In this document: piece by piece, positions 1 to 8,132 of the stretch | Layout of the letters: each line of letters starts with the position of its first letter | How positions within the stretch are numbered: position 1 is the stretch's first letter | From: an uncultured Victivallaceae bacterium | GTDB lineage: Bacteria; Verrucomicrobiota; Lentisphaeria; Victivallales; Victivallaceae | NCBI GenBank assembly: GCA_944389925.1 | Contig: CALXOD010000019.1 | Coordinates: forward strand, 1-44,108 | Direction: 5' to 3' | Length of the DNA: 44,108 nucleotides | Translations under genes and position numbers: made by a program | Notes under the pieces: generated by a model | What the model was told of the DNA's origin: nothing | Seen by the model: only the letters and a program-made list of their open reading frames with translations | Database searches by the model: none

Positions 1-758
1 GAGGCTGAACTTAAAATCGCAGCCAGTGGAACTTCCCCGTCCCCAACCGCAAGATGGAGTTTATAGCCGCACCAATAGGACGTTTTCCCCTTGCTGTCGC
101 GTTTACCGCCCCAGTCGCCACCTTGCGGAAGACCGGCAAGATTCTCCGGCAGTGTTTGATGCACTTGCAATTCAAGCCGCCGGGTTTTGATCTCTGCGAT
201 TTCCTGTTGGGACAACGCCGCTTTCTTCGCTATACTTTTCCGCCCGCGCTTCTTCTTGAGCTTGAATTTCGGCGTGTTTTTGCGGCAAGCTTTCTCGCGA
301 CCGATGATCGCACTTGAATCAAGGCTTGCGTGTCCCACCAATTTGTCGGTATAATTTTCCCGAATAATTGCCGCATGGATTGCATCGCACACTTTCTCTT
401 GGGCAAAAATCCCGAACGCCCTTGAGAAAGTTGCTTCGGACGGAACGTCTCCACGATACTCCCAGCCACAAAGTCTTCGCAAACTCGGATTTGTATTCAA
501 ATTTTCAATCAGCCCCTTCGTCGTCGGAAGGTCATAGACCGCTTTCAGAAAAAACGCCCGAAGCAGTTTTTCCCGGTCTTTCATCGGACGTCCCAATCCG
601 CTCCAACGCAGCGCGTTGGTGATGAAACGGGACGGTTTTACCAATTCTACAATCCGCAAAAACTCTTTCATTTTTGCAGTTAATTCGCCAATTTCTTCTT
701 CCAGCATTGGAAAAAGATATGTTTCCATCGTAAAGTAAAGTTTCGGCAGATCGTTCAT
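1..758 (-). CDS. IS4/IS5-type DDE transposase, 3' end cut by window edge
   Basis: An uninterrupted frame runs from an ATG at 758 to the window edge, giving 252 codons with no stop. A good ribosome binding site (GGAGG) lies just upstream at about 766-772. The N-terminal part resembles the DUF772-like region of IS5-group transposases. A mid-protein segment reads HASLDSSAI, which fits the first catalytic Asp of a DDE domain. A later segment, GYKLHLAVGDGE, is typical of the second conserved block of DDE_Tnp_1 proteins. The remaining Asp and Glu would lie outside the window. There is no frameshift in the visible part, so the element may be intact. The family group (IS4 or IS5/IS1182) is inferred from these motifs only. 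The terminal inverted repeats could not be identified because one end is missing. Confidence 0.8.
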   Translation of the reverse strand, partial: MNDLPKLYFTMETYLFPMLEEEIGELTAKMKEFLRIVELVKPSRFITNALRWSGLGRPMKDREKLLRAFFLKAVYDLPTTKGLIENLNTNPSLRRLCGWEYRGDVPSEATFSRAFGIFAQEKVCDAIHAAIIRENYTDKLVGHASLDSSAIIGREKACRKNTPKFKLKKKRGRKSIAKKAALSQQEIAEIKTRRLELQVHQTLPENLAGLPQGGDWGGKRDSKGKTSYWCGYKLHLAVGDGEVPLAAILSSA

Positions 759-937
759 TTTTCCTCCAGGTTTGATATCCCTAAGTTAAAATGAGCCTTC
801 TGCCTCTTTTTTCATCCCCCAAAATTAAAAACTTTTGAAATTACCTCTTTTATAAAATACTGCAGGTTTTCCGGATTTTCAATTCGGAGGGATGGTTTTC
901 CGTGACAGATCTGTTTCTCCGAAAACGGGAAAAACGT
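759..937. other. Intergenic, probable IS left end
   Basis: This AT-rich stretch lies between the transposase start and the hyd promoter. It should hold the outer end of the insertion sequence. The partner end is outside the window, so no inverted repeat or target duplication can be assigned. I see no gene here. Confidence 0.4.
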
Positions 938-966
938 TTGCATGACTGGAATGGCGGTGATATATT
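938..966 (+). promoter_or_regulatory. Sigma70-like promoter of the hyd leader
   Basis: TTGCAT at 938-943 and TATATT at 961-966 are separated by 17 bp. A transcript would start near 973 and run through the structured leader into the TM1266-type gene and hydG. Confidence 0.6.
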
Positions 967-972
967 ATTTTA

Positions 973-1157
973 TGATGAATCATAATCCGAGGCTCAGGGT
1001 GCGCAAGTTCCCGCGGCCGGGGAGACTGTGACAGATCAGGCGGGCTGGCCTGACCGCGGTGGAGATTTCCGCCACGGCAAGGCGGCGATGCGTTGAGTAA
1101 GGATCTGCGAAAGGTTTGTCTCCGGAGCGTCCTGAGGGCGGCTCCGGTTTTTTTTTA
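973..1157 (+). ncRNA. Structured leader RNA or small RNA, unassigned
   Basis: The segment from the predicted start to the terminator has several GC-rich self-complementary blocks: CCGCGG twice, TCAGGC with GCCTGA around a short loop, GTGG with CCAC, and CCGCC with GGCGG. It ends in an intrinsic terminator. The next gene starts 42 bp later and no second promoter is visible between them. A cis-acting attenuated leader is therefore more likely than an independent small RNA. I compared it by eye with TPP, Moco, SAH, THF, fluoride, NiCo, c-di-GMP and SRP RNA consensus features and found no match. Its ligand, if any, is unknown. Confidence 0.4.
1122..1156 (+). terminator. Intrinsic terminator in the hyd leader
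   Basis: CCGGAGC (1122-1128) pairs perfectly with GCTCCGG (1141-1147). The pairing extends through part of the loop, and a run of nine T follows (1148-1156). It lies 42 bp before the first hyd gene, so it would act as an attenuator for that unit. Confidence 0.75.
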
Positions 1158-1198
1158 CAGAGAAAACGACGGAAAAGACACGGGGAAGGGAGGAGACA

Positions 1199-1471
1199 AT
1201 GGCGGTTTCTATGGAAAAAAGAGTGGCGCTCGTCGGCATCATTGTGGAAAATACGGCATCGATAGAGCGCTTGAATGCGATTCTTCACGAATATAATGAA
1301 ATCATTGTCGGACGTATGGGGATCCCTTATCGGAATCGCCGGATCGGCATTATCAGTGTGGTCGTGGACGCTCCCAACGACGAGATCAGTGCGTTGACCG
1401 GCAAACTCGGGAAACTGGACGGCGTCAGTGTCAAGGCCGTGTATTCGAAAATCGGCGCGGCGGCGGAATAA
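1199..1471 (+). CDS. TM1266-type iron-only hydrogenase system regulator
   Basis: This 90-residue protein starts at an ATG behind a GGGAGGAG-type ribosome binding site. It begins with EKRVALVGIIVE and contains NEIIVGRMGIPY and GIISVVVDAP, the pattern of the small ferredoxin-like (ACT/NikR-like fold) proteins named after TM1266. These genes regularly accompany [FeFe]-hydrogenase maturation genes and are annotated as putative iron-only hydrogenase system regulators. The actual ligand and mode of action are not established. It stands 34 bp before hydG in the same unit, which supports the assignment. No catalytic residues are evident. Confidence 0.85.
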   Translation: MAVSMEKRVALVGIIVENTASIERLNAILHEYNEIIVGRMGIPYRNRRIGIISVVVDAPNDEISALTGKLGKLDGVSVKAVYSKIGAAAE

Positions 1472-1505
1472 TCAGGAATTACTGCAACGGGAAAGGTTTT
1501 TCAAT

Positions 1506-2924
1506 ATGTACAATCCGAAATCGAATGTCGCCGCCGAATTTATCGACGACGCCGAAATCCGGGAAACGCTGGCCTACGCTGCCGCCAACCGGAACAATCG
1601 AGAACTGGTGAATCAGCTGCTGGATAAGGCGCGGGACTGCAAAGGACTGACCCATCGGGAAGCTGCTGTCCTGCTGGAATGCGACCTGCCGGAGGAAAAC
1701 GAACGGATGTTCGCGCTCGCCCGGGAACTGAAGCAGAAACTGTACGGAAACCGGATTGTGATGTTCGCTCCGCTCTATCTCTCCAATTACTGCGTTAACG
1801 GCTGTACCTATTGTCCGTATCACTGCACCAACAAGCACATCGCGCGCAAGAAACTCAGTCAGGAGGAGATCGTCCGGGAAGTCATTGCGCTGCAGGATAT
1901 GGGACACAAGAGACTCGCTCTCGAAACCGGTGAAGATCCCGTTCACAATCCGATCGAATATGTGCTGGAAAGCATCCGGACGATCTATGGCATCCACCAC
2001 AAGAACGGGGCCATTCGCCGCGTGAATGTCAACATTGCCGCCACTACGGTGGAAAATTACCGGAAACTGCACGAAGCCGGTATCGGTACCTATATCCTCT
2101 TTCAGGAAACCTACAACCGCCAGGCTTATGAAGAATTGCATCCCACCGGTCCGAAGCATGATTATGCCTGGCATACCGAGGCGATGGACCGGGCCATGGC
2201 CGGCGGCATTGATGACGTCGGGTTGGGCGTTCTTTTCGGGTTGAATCTGTACCGTTACGATTTCGTCGGACTGCTCATGCACGCCGAACACCTGGAGGCG
2301 GTACACGGTGTTGGTCCTCATACGATCAGCGTTCCGCGCATCCGGCCCGCCGATGACATCGATCCCGGAAAATTCTCCAACGCGATTGGCGACGATATTT
2401 TCGCCCGGATCGTTGCGCTGCTGCGGATCGCGGTACCGTATACCGGGTTGATCATTTCGACGCGAGAATCGCAGTCGGTCCGGGAACGGGTGCTGGAGCT
2501 GGGGGTTTCCCAGATCAGCGGCGGATCGCGCACCAGCGTCGGCGGCTATGCCGAGGAAGAATCTCCGGAAGAAAATTCCGCTCAGTTCGAAACCAGTGAT
2601 CGCCGGACGCTCGACGAAGTGGTCAACTGGCTGCTATCGCTCGGGTATATTCCGAGTTTCTGCACTGCCTGTTATCGAGAAGGCCGTACCGGTGACCGCT
2701 TCATGCGTCTGGTCAAATCCGGGCAGATCGCCAACTGCTGTCAGCCCAATGCCCTGATGACACTCAAGGAATATCTTGAAGACTATGCTTCCCCGGATAC
2801 CCGGGCCAAGGGAGAAGCGGTCATCGCCGCCGAACTGGAACGCATTCCCAACGAAAAAGTGCGCCGGATCGCCCGCGAATACCTCACGGAACTGCACGAC
2901 GGGAAACGCGATTTCCGGTTTTAA
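1506..2924 (+). CDS. hydG: [FeFe]-hydrogenase H-cluster radical SAM maturase HydG
   Basis: HydG cleaves tyrosine to p-cresol and dehydroglycine and delivers CO and cyanide as an Fe(CO)2(CN) synthon for the H-cluster. The product is 472 residues, the usual length. The radical SAM motif CX3CX2C is at Cys96, Cys100 and Cys103. The C-terminal auxiliary cluster motif CTAC, followed by YREGRTGDRFM and a later Cys pair, separates HydG from the related ThiH. I chose the ATG at 1506 because it matches HydG N-termini and follows GGGAAAGG; the frame is open further upstream. The hydE, hydF and structural hydrogenase genes are not in the window, so they must be encoded elsewhere. Confidence 0.96.
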   Translation: MYNPKSNVAAEFIDDAEIRETLAYAAANRNNRELVNQLLDKARDCKGLTHREAAVLLECDLPEENERMFALARELKQKLYGNRIVMFAPLYLSNYCVNGCTYCPYHCTNKHIARKKLSQEEIVREVIALQDMGHKRLALETGEDPVHNPIEYVLESIRTIYGIHHKNGAIRRVNVNIAATTVENYRKLHEAGIGTYILFQETYNRQAYEELHPTGPKHDYAWHTEAMDRAMAGGIDDVGLGVLFGLNLYRYDFVGLLMHAEHLEAVHGVGPHTISVPRIRPADDIDPGKFSNAIGDDIFARIVALLRIAVPYTGLIISTRESQSVRERVLELGVSQISGGSRTSVGGYAEEESPEENSAQFETSDRRTLDEVVNWLLSLGYIPSFCTACYREGRTGDRFMRLVKSGQIANCCQPNALMTLKEYLEDYASPDTRAKGEAVIAAELERIPNEKVRRIAREYLTELHDGKRDFRF

Positions 2925-2940
2925 TGGCTTCTCCGGAAAT

Positions 2941-3212
2941 AATTCTCCCATCGCCCCCGGGGCTCTGGTCCCGCTTCGCGGCCTGCGGAATTATTTCCGG
3001 AGGCCACGCTCTCCGGGCCTCCGTGCGGCTACGCCGTACTCGGCCCTGCGAGTAAGGCATAAGAAAGGGAATAGAAAATTCTCCCATCGCCCCCGGGGCT
3101 CTGGTCCCGCTTCGCGGCCTGCGGAATTATTTCCGGAGGCCACGCTCTCCGGGCCTCTGTGCGGCTACGCCGTACTCGGCCCTGCGAGTAAGGCATAAGA
3201 AAGGGAATAGAA
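2941..3212. repeat. Two tandem copies of a 136-bp repeat
   Basis: Two head-to-tail units (2941-3076 and 3077-3212) are nearly identical; I noted one C/T difference. Each unit contains a hairpin-forming block, CGGAGGCC with GGCCTCCG, and runs of GC-rich sequence. Diverged copies in inverted orientation lie at about 4379-4540, on the other side of the nuclease gene. The weak open frames that cross the units are not convincing genes. Confidence 0.9.
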
Positions 3213-3240
3213 ACTTACCCCCTTTCCCCTATGAGATAAG

Positions 3241-3288
3241 GCTTCCGAAACGTTGATTGAGAGATTTTTTTCGGAAGCAGCTTTTTTT
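3241..3288 (+). terminator. Intrinsic terminator downstream of hydG
   Basis: GCTTCCGAA (3241-3249) pairs with TTCGGAAGC (3270-3278) around a 20-nt loop and is followed by AGCTTTTTTT. The T run is only on the plus-strand side, so it suits transcripts from hydG. Confidence 0.65.
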
Positions 3289-3289
3289 A

Positions 3290-4066
3290 TCATTTTCCCG
3301 CATCTGTATCATCATTCCACGACCATTCATCCCATGAGACGCCGGCTTCGAGAGCCTCCTGCTCAACCTGCGGCAACAGAGAAAAAAAGTCCAATCCGGT
3401 AGCAGCTTCAACCGCGTCAACCGTCACGGCAAATTCCCGCAACGGACGGCGGCTCGCCGCATTCGGAAGAATGAATCCGATCATTTTTCGCGGCGGCGTC
3501 AGATCGTAAATCACTTTATAATAACAGGACGGGACGGTTACATGATTTTCGCCGATGGTACGGGTCGGCGTTTCCGGCAGGATCGGCCCGGTCGCGACAT
3601 AAAGCTCCCTTTCCGCTACGGCGAAGATACGCACCTGCGTTTCAAGTCTGGCCCAGATGCCGCGATTGAATGCGGGGACTTGCGGTGATATGTTGGACAT
3701 AAAAAACGATTCCACCATGGCCCTGCTGCTCCATGCCATATCCGCGGCGGGAGCGAGATGACCGCGGTCATAACCGGAACGACGGTAATCCGCAGGATTG
3801 GCGCTGTCGGTAGGAATGGCGGGATCGGATCGGAAGCTGCCGGAACGGGAAACTTGTTTATTTTTTACTTCCTCAGCAGTCAGCTTGTAAATGACCCATA
3901 AAGGCTGTCCATGGCGCTCACTGTACCCGATGGCATACGCTTCGCGGTCCACAATAACATCGGCTTTGCCGGGGATTCCCAGAGCCAGATTGTCATACCG
4001 GGAAGGACCCTCCGCGCTGACGAGAATCGGCACGATCAGCAGCGACAGCAGCCAAAGTTTTTTCAC
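3290..4066 (-). CDS. Secreted DNA/RNA non-specific endonuclease (NUC1 family)
   Basis: The 258-residue product begins with a short basic stretch and a hydrophobic signal peptide (KKLWLLSLLIVPILVSA). The catalytic motif DRGHLAPAADM follows, with the likely general base at His103, and then N-x-S-PQ and the NRGIWARLE segment that supplies metal-binding and structural residues in this family. These enzymes cleave single- and double-stranded DNA and RNA with Mg2+. I chose a GTG start at 4066 because GGAG lies 8 bases upstream and the signal peptide begins there; the frame stays open to 4243. The gene stands alone between inverted copies of the 136-bp repeat. Export suggests nutrient or phosphate scavenging or extracellular DNA turnover. 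Confidence 0.9.
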   Translation of the reverse strand: MKKLWLLSLLIVPILVSAEGPSRYDNLALGIPGKADVIVDREAYAIGYSERHGQPLWVIYKLTAEEVKNKQVSRSGSFRSDPAIPTDSANPADYRRSGYDRGHLAPAADMAWSSRAMVESFFMSNISPQVPAFNRGIWARLETQVRIFAVAERELYVATGPILPETPTRTIGENHVTVPSCYYKVIYDLTPPRKMIGFILPNAASRRPLREFAVTVDAVEAATGLDFFSLLPQVEQEALEAGVSWDEWSWNDDTDAGK

Positions 4067-4278
4067 GGGCGGTACTCCATTTTCCCGCCCATAAAAGAGC
4101 GGCTCCGACCTGCCGCTCGTCAGAGGCCCGCCAGAGCCCGCAAAAAGACGACAGGCGAAGCCGCAAAACACGGTTCGTCTGTTGTGTCTTTTTGCTCTTT
4201 CTTCAACTGGCGGTTTCTGACGAGCACATCGACATGCTGACACCGCATGCCGATTTTATTTCAAACTTTCAACAGCAA

Positions 4279-4307
4279 AATTTATAAAAACACTCCTCCT
4301 GAATCAA
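4279..4307 (-). promoter_or_regulatory. Possible promoter of the nuclease gene
   Basis: On the minus strand TTGATT (4302-4307) and TAAATT (4279-4284) are 17 bp apart. The region is AT-rich, so chance matches are likely. This leaves a leader of about 200 nt before the GTG start. Confidence 0.3.
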
Positions 4308-4378
4308 TACCAAGCGACATGTTGTTTAATGTACCATGGTTCTCCGGCAAATCAACCTGCATTCCCGTCGCCTCTTCT

Positions 4379-4540
4379 CGAGCCCCGTGGGCGAGGTGTG
4401 AAATTTCTATTGTTTTTCTCCAACCTTACTCGCAGGGGCGAGTACGGCGAAGCCGCACGGAGGCCCGGAGAGCGTGGTCTCCGGAAAAAAACCTTAAGTC
4501 CGCGAAGCGGAACCCGAGCCCCGTGGGCGAAGGGTGATTT
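4379..4540. repeat. Inverted, diverged copy of the 136-bp repeat
   Basis: This stretch matches the reverse complement of the repeat at 2941-3212. It shares the block starting CTTACTCGCAGGG and the blocks for GTACGGCG, AGCCGCACGGAGG and CCGGAGAGCGTGG. The segment CGAGCCCCGTGGGCGA occurs at 4379 and again at 4515, so the 136-bp period is kept here and a second partial unit is present. Several substitutions and a tract of extra A distinguish it from the left-hand copies. Confidence 0.8.
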
Positions 4541-4555
4541 TTTTCCGGAGAAAGC

Positions 4556-6016
4556 CTATTTTTCCGCTACCGGTTCCGACAAGCGGGGTTTGCGGGCGGC
4601 AGCGGTTTCGTCCAGTCGTCCGACCGGCGTAGTGACTGGTGCCTGATGTAGTTTTTCCGGATGGGTTTCAGCCAGTTCCGCCAGTTCCAGCATGGCATCG
4701 ACGAAGGCATCCAGCGTCTCTTTCGACTCGGTTTCGGTCGGTTCGATCATCAGCGCCTCGGGCACGATCAGCGGAAAATACATCGTCGGTGGATGAAATC
4801 CGCGATCGATCAGGCCTTTGGCGATGTCCAGCGCATGAACGCCTTTCTCCGCCTGACCCGAAGCGGAAAACACACATTCGTGCATGCACGGGCGATCATA
4901 TTTTTGGCGGTATGCTCCTGCCAGCCGGGCACGAACGTAATTGGCATTGAGCACGGCATGGGCGCTGACCCGGCGGAAGCCCTCCCGGCCAAGCGTCAGC
5001 ATGTAGGCGTAGGCTTTGAGAATCACCCCGAAGTTGCCGTAGAAGGGGGCAATATAGCCGATGCTTTCAGGGAAGGTGTATTCCAGAGAATAGGTACCGT
5101 CGGCGCGTTTTGCCACGCGGGAAACCGGCAGGAACGGCACGAGCTTTTCCGCTACGCCGACCGGTCCGGAGCCGGGACCGCCGCCACCGTGAGGAGTGGC
5201 AAAGGTTTTGTGCAGATTCACGTGCATGACGTCGAACCCGAGGTCGCCGGGACGGAGCCGACCGATGATCGCATTGAAATTCGCCCCGTCGCAATAGGCG
5301 AGGGCGCCCGCCGCATGCACCAGTTCGCAAATGGTCTTCACATTGGGGTCGAAAAGCCCGAGGGTGTTGGGACAGGTCAGCATTAAGCCGGCTACTTCGT
5401 CATTAAGTTTCGCACGCAGGTCTTCCAGATCGACGTTGCCGTCAGCATCTGATCGCACCACTTCGCACCGAAAACCGGCCACGGCGGCGCTGGCCGGATT
5501 GGTGCCGTGCGCGGCGTCCGGAATCAGCATGATTTTGCGCTTCGCGTCTCCCCGCGAACGGTGATAGGCGGCGATCAACATGGCGCCGGTCAGTTCGCCG
5601 TGCGCGCCGGCCAGCGGCTGCATGGTGCATTCGGCAAAACCGAGCAGCTCGGCCAGAATGGACTGCGCCTCGTAAACCACCGCCAGCGCCCCCTGGGTCA
5701 ACTGGCCTCCGTGGCGGAGCTGCGGCAGCAGCGGGTGCAGTTCGGCGAAACCGGGCAGGGCGGCAAGGCGTTCATGAAATTTCGGATTGTATTTCATGGT
5801 GCAGGAGCCGAGCGGATAGAAATTGGTGTCCACGCCCATATTTTTCCGGCTGAGATTGATGAAATGCCGGATCACCTCCTGTTCCGATAACTCCGGCAGT
5901 TCTGCCGGCTGATTCCGGCGCAGATGTGCGGGAATGCGGTCAACGACAGGCACGGACGGTTTCGGGAGCGAGGACCCGCGGCGACCGGGTTTGCTTTTTT
6001 CGAAAATCAGTTTCAT
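4556..6016 (-). CDS. gcvPB: Glycine dehydrogenase (decarboxylating) subunit 2
   Basis: This is the PLP-binding subunit of the two-subunit P-protein. With GcvPA it decarboxylates glycine and loads the aminomethyl group on lipoyl-GcvH. The 486-residue length is normal. The PLP-binding lysine is Lys270 in the motif LHKTFATPHGGGG. The conserved N-terminal block NFYPLGSCTMKYNPK is present. The start overlaps the gcvPA stop by 4 bases (ATGA), so the two are translationally coupled. The last 30 or so residues are low in conservation and charged. The gene ends close to a repeat, and no clear terminator is visible. Confidence 0.96.
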   Translation of the reverse strand: MKLIFEKSKPGRRGSSLPKPSVPVVDRIPAHLRRNQPAELPELSEQEVIRHFINLSRKNMGVDTNFYPLGSCTMKYNPKFHERLAALPGFAELHPLLPQLRHGGQLTQGALAVVYEAQSILAELLGFAECTMQPLAGAHGELTGAMLIAAYHRSRGDAKRKIMLIPDAAHGTNPASAAVAGFRCEVVRSDADGNVDLEDLRAKLNDEVAGLMLTCPNTLGLFDPNVKTICELVHAAGALAYCDGANFNAIIGRLRPGDLGFDVMHVNLHKTFATPHGGGGPGSGPVGVAEKLVPFLPVSRVAKRADGTYSLEYTFPESIGYIAPFYGNFGVILKAYAYMLTLGREGFRRVSAHAVLNANYVRARLAGAYRQKYDRPCMHECVFSASGQAEKGVHALDIAKGLIDRGFHPPTMYFPLIVPEALMIEPTETESKETLDAFVDAMLELAELAETHPEKLHQAPVTTPVGRLDETAAARKPRLSEPVAEK

Positions 6017-7344
6017 AAGACAGCCTCCAGCGCATTGGCAAGTCCCTTGATTTCCTCACGGGTGCGTTTTTCGGTGACGGCGACCAGCAGCTGATTGCCA
6101 CGTTCCGGATAATAGCGTCCGAGCGGGAATCCTGCCGCATATCCCTTGTCGATCAGGCGACCGACGGCTTCCGCCGCATCCAACGGCAGCCGGATGACGA
6201 ATTCGTTGAAGAAGGCTTCGCCACCGACTGCCTCCACGCCGTCGATCGCGAGCAGCTGTTCCCGGGCAAAAACCGCGTTGGCGGCGCAGGCTCGCGCCAC
6301 GTCGATCAGGCCCTGCTTGCCCACGCAGCTCAGATAAGCCAGGGCTGAGAGCGCGCAAAGATTTTCGTTGGAACAGATGTTTGACATGGCGTTTTCGCGC
6401 CGGATGTGCTGTTCGCGGGTTTGCAGCGTCAGTACGAAGCCTTCGCGCCCGGCGCCATCCACGGTGCGGCCGACGACCCGCCCCGGCATTTTCCGCAGGT
6501 ACTTTTCCGTAACGGCCATAAAACCGAGGTAGGGACCGCCGAACGAGAGCGGAATGCCCAGACTTTGACCTTCGCCGGTAACGATGTCAAAGCCCATTTC
6601 TCCGGGCGGCGTCAGCAGTGCCAGCGCGATCGGATAGGTCGAACAGACCGCCAACGCTTTCCGGTCGTGAACCGCCGCAGTGAAGGCCGACCAGTCTTCG
6701 ACAGTGCCGAAAACATTGGGGTACTGTACCAGCACGCAGGCGGTTTCCGGGGTGACTGCCTCCAGCAGTTTCCCGATGGCGGAGTCAGCCGGTCCGGCGG
6801 GAACCTCCAGCAGTTCAATGTCCAGATTGCAGCAATAGCAGCGGATCATCCGGCGGAAAATGGGGGAGACCGCTTCGGAAAGTACCACGCGGCGTTTCCC
6901 GGTCACGCGGCAGGCCAGCATCATTGCTTCAAAAAGCGCAGTGCCTCCATCGTACAGCGAGGCATTGGCCACCGGCATCGCAGTCAGGCGGCAGATCATC
7001 GTCTGATATTCGTAAATCGCCTGCAGCGTGCCCTGAGATGCCTCCGGCTGGTACGGCGTATAGGCAGTGTAAAATTCCGTGCGACCGGTGATTTCCGACA
7101 CCGCTGCCGGAATCAGGTGATCGTAATACCCGGCGCCGAGAAAATTGACCAGATCAACGGCGTTTTTCGATGCCAGTCGGCGTAACCGGCAGACCACCTC
7201 GTATTCCGACAGTCCCGGCGGCAGATTCAGGGGGGGCGGCGGTAATTCAACGCCGACCAGTTTCCATAATTCCTCGAATGAACTGCATCCGACTGTGCGG
7301 AGCATTTCCGTCGTATCTTCCAGGGTATTGGCGATATAGGGCAT
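6013..7344 (-). CDS. gcvPA: Glycine dehydrogenase (decarboxylating) subunit 1
   Basis: The 443-residue product is the partner of GcvPB. It shows the typical opening MPYIANT and the EMLRTVG block, then YTPYQPEASQGTLQAIYEYQ, which is characteristic of GcvPA. I placed the start at 7344 because AAAGGAG sits 9 bases upstream and family members begin here; the frame is open to 7440. It is separated from gcvH by 235 bp with no gene. Two-subunit P-proteins are common in anaerobes and Gram-positive lineages, while many proteobacteria have the fused form. Confidence 0.96.
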   Translation of the reverse strand: MPYIANTLEDTTEMLRTVGCSSFEELWKLVGVELPPPPLNLPPGLSEYEVVCRLRRLASKNAVDLVNFLGAGYYDHLIPAAVSEITGRTEFYTAYTPYQPEASQGTLQAIYEYQTMICRLTAMPVANASLYDGGTALFEAMMLACRVTGKRRVVLSEAVSPIFRRMIRCYCCNLDIELLEVPAGPADSAIGKLLEAVTPETACVLVQYPNVFGTVEDWSAFTAAVHDRKALAVCSTYPIALALLTPPGEMGFDIVTGEGQSLGIPLSFGGPYLGFMAVTEKYLRKMPGRVVGRTVDGAGREGFVLTLQTREQHIRRENAMSNICSNENLCALSALAYLSCVGKQGLIDVARACAANAVFAREQLLAIDGVEAVGGEAFFNEFVIRLPLDAAEAVGRLIDKGYAAGFPLGRYYPERGNQLLVAVTEKRTREEIKGLANALEAVL

Positions 7345-7579
7345 AGATCCGGCTCCTTTGGTATTATCAATCCTGGATTTGCACGTTTGTTGTACATCAT
7401 TCCATAACGGAAAGACCGTATTTTTTTTCCGTTCGTCCACTTCCGGAGGAAAGAAAAACCGACGGAACCCTTTACCGGGATCCGCCGGATTTCATCGTTC
7501 TGAAATGTTGATTCCGCGGAACGCCGAATGTTAGTAAAACGTCCGGCACGTCGATGGCGAACGGCGTCACAAGGGGGGG
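7345..7579. other. Spacer between gcvH and gcvPA
   Basis: This 235-bp gap holds no convincing gene. I looked for a glycine riboswitch, a terminator and a promoter and found none. The spacing is large for an operon whose other junction overlaps. Confidence 0.5.
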
Positions 7580-7954
7580 TCAACTGCCCAGTTTTTTCAG
7601 ATATTTGAAATAGGCATCTTCATTCATCATATCGTTGACTTCAGTGGTATCGATATTGACCAGACGGCAGATCCACCCTTTGTCCTCCGGCGATTCATTG
7701 ATCAAACCGGGGTCGTCGATCAACGAATCGTTAACCGCAGAAACCGTACCGCTGATCGGCGAATAGATGTCGGAGGAAGCCTTGACGGATTCCACTTCTC
7801 CGAGTTTGTCGCCGATGATGAAATCGTCGTCCTCTTCCGGCAGTTCGACGTAGGTGATGTCGCCCAGTTCATTGGCTGCGTATTCGGAGATGCCGACAAC
7901 GGCCTCCTCCCCATTGATCTCCACCCACTCGTGGTCTTCGGAATAATATTTCAT
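7580..7954 (-). CDS. gcvH: Glycine cleavage system H protein
   Basis: GcvH carries lipoyl-bound intermediates between the P, T and L proteins. The product is 124 residues. The lipoylation site is Lys58 in ESVKASSDIYSP, exactly as in the family, and the start region HEWVEINGEEAVVGIS is canonical. I chose the ATG at 7954 over the upstream one because AAGGAG lies 7 bases before it. The gene is first in the gcvH-gcvPA-gcvPB series. No gcvT or lipoamide dehydrogenase gene is in the window. Confidence 0.97.
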   Translation of the reverse strand: MKYYSEDHEWVEINGEEAVVGISEYAANELGDITYVELPEEDDDFIIGDKLGEVESVKASSDIYSPISGTVSAVNDSLIDDPGLINESPEDKGWICRLVNIDTTEVNDMMNEDAYFKYLKKLGS

Positions 7955-8065
7955 GTCCACTCCTTCTTCAAAACTCCATGGCATTGCCGCCGGAGACGAT
8001 TCGGAAGAACGCCATTCACCACGCTCATCCGTTCCGTCCTCAACAACAGTGAATGAACCACATCT

Positions 8066-8080
8066 CTTGAAAAATTCAAG
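8066..8080. promoter_or_regulatory. Short palindrome upstream of gcvH
   Basis: CTTGAA and TTCAAG form a perfect 6-bp inverted repeat around three bases, 110 bp before gcvH. It could be an operator or chance in an AT-rich stretch. I found no strong promoter near it. Confidence 0.2.
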
Positions 8081-8132
8081 TCATGCCGTTCTTTTTTTCA
8101 GTTTTTTTCCCGGGATCCGAGCCGGAAAACTG

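Noticed and set aside
973-1157. Leader RNA as a known TPP, Moco, SAH, c-di-GMP or SRP RNA
   Set aside because: The conserved cores of these classes are missing. Only a general hairpin-plus-terminator layout is supported.
2776-3198. Open frame crossing the 136-bp tandem repeats
   Set aside because: It begins inside hydG in another frame and its coding potential comes from the repeat; similar frames appear in the inverted copy at 4247-4646.
7345-8132. Glycine riboswitch upstream of the gcv genes
   Set aside because: The conserved aptamer blocks were not found in either gap.
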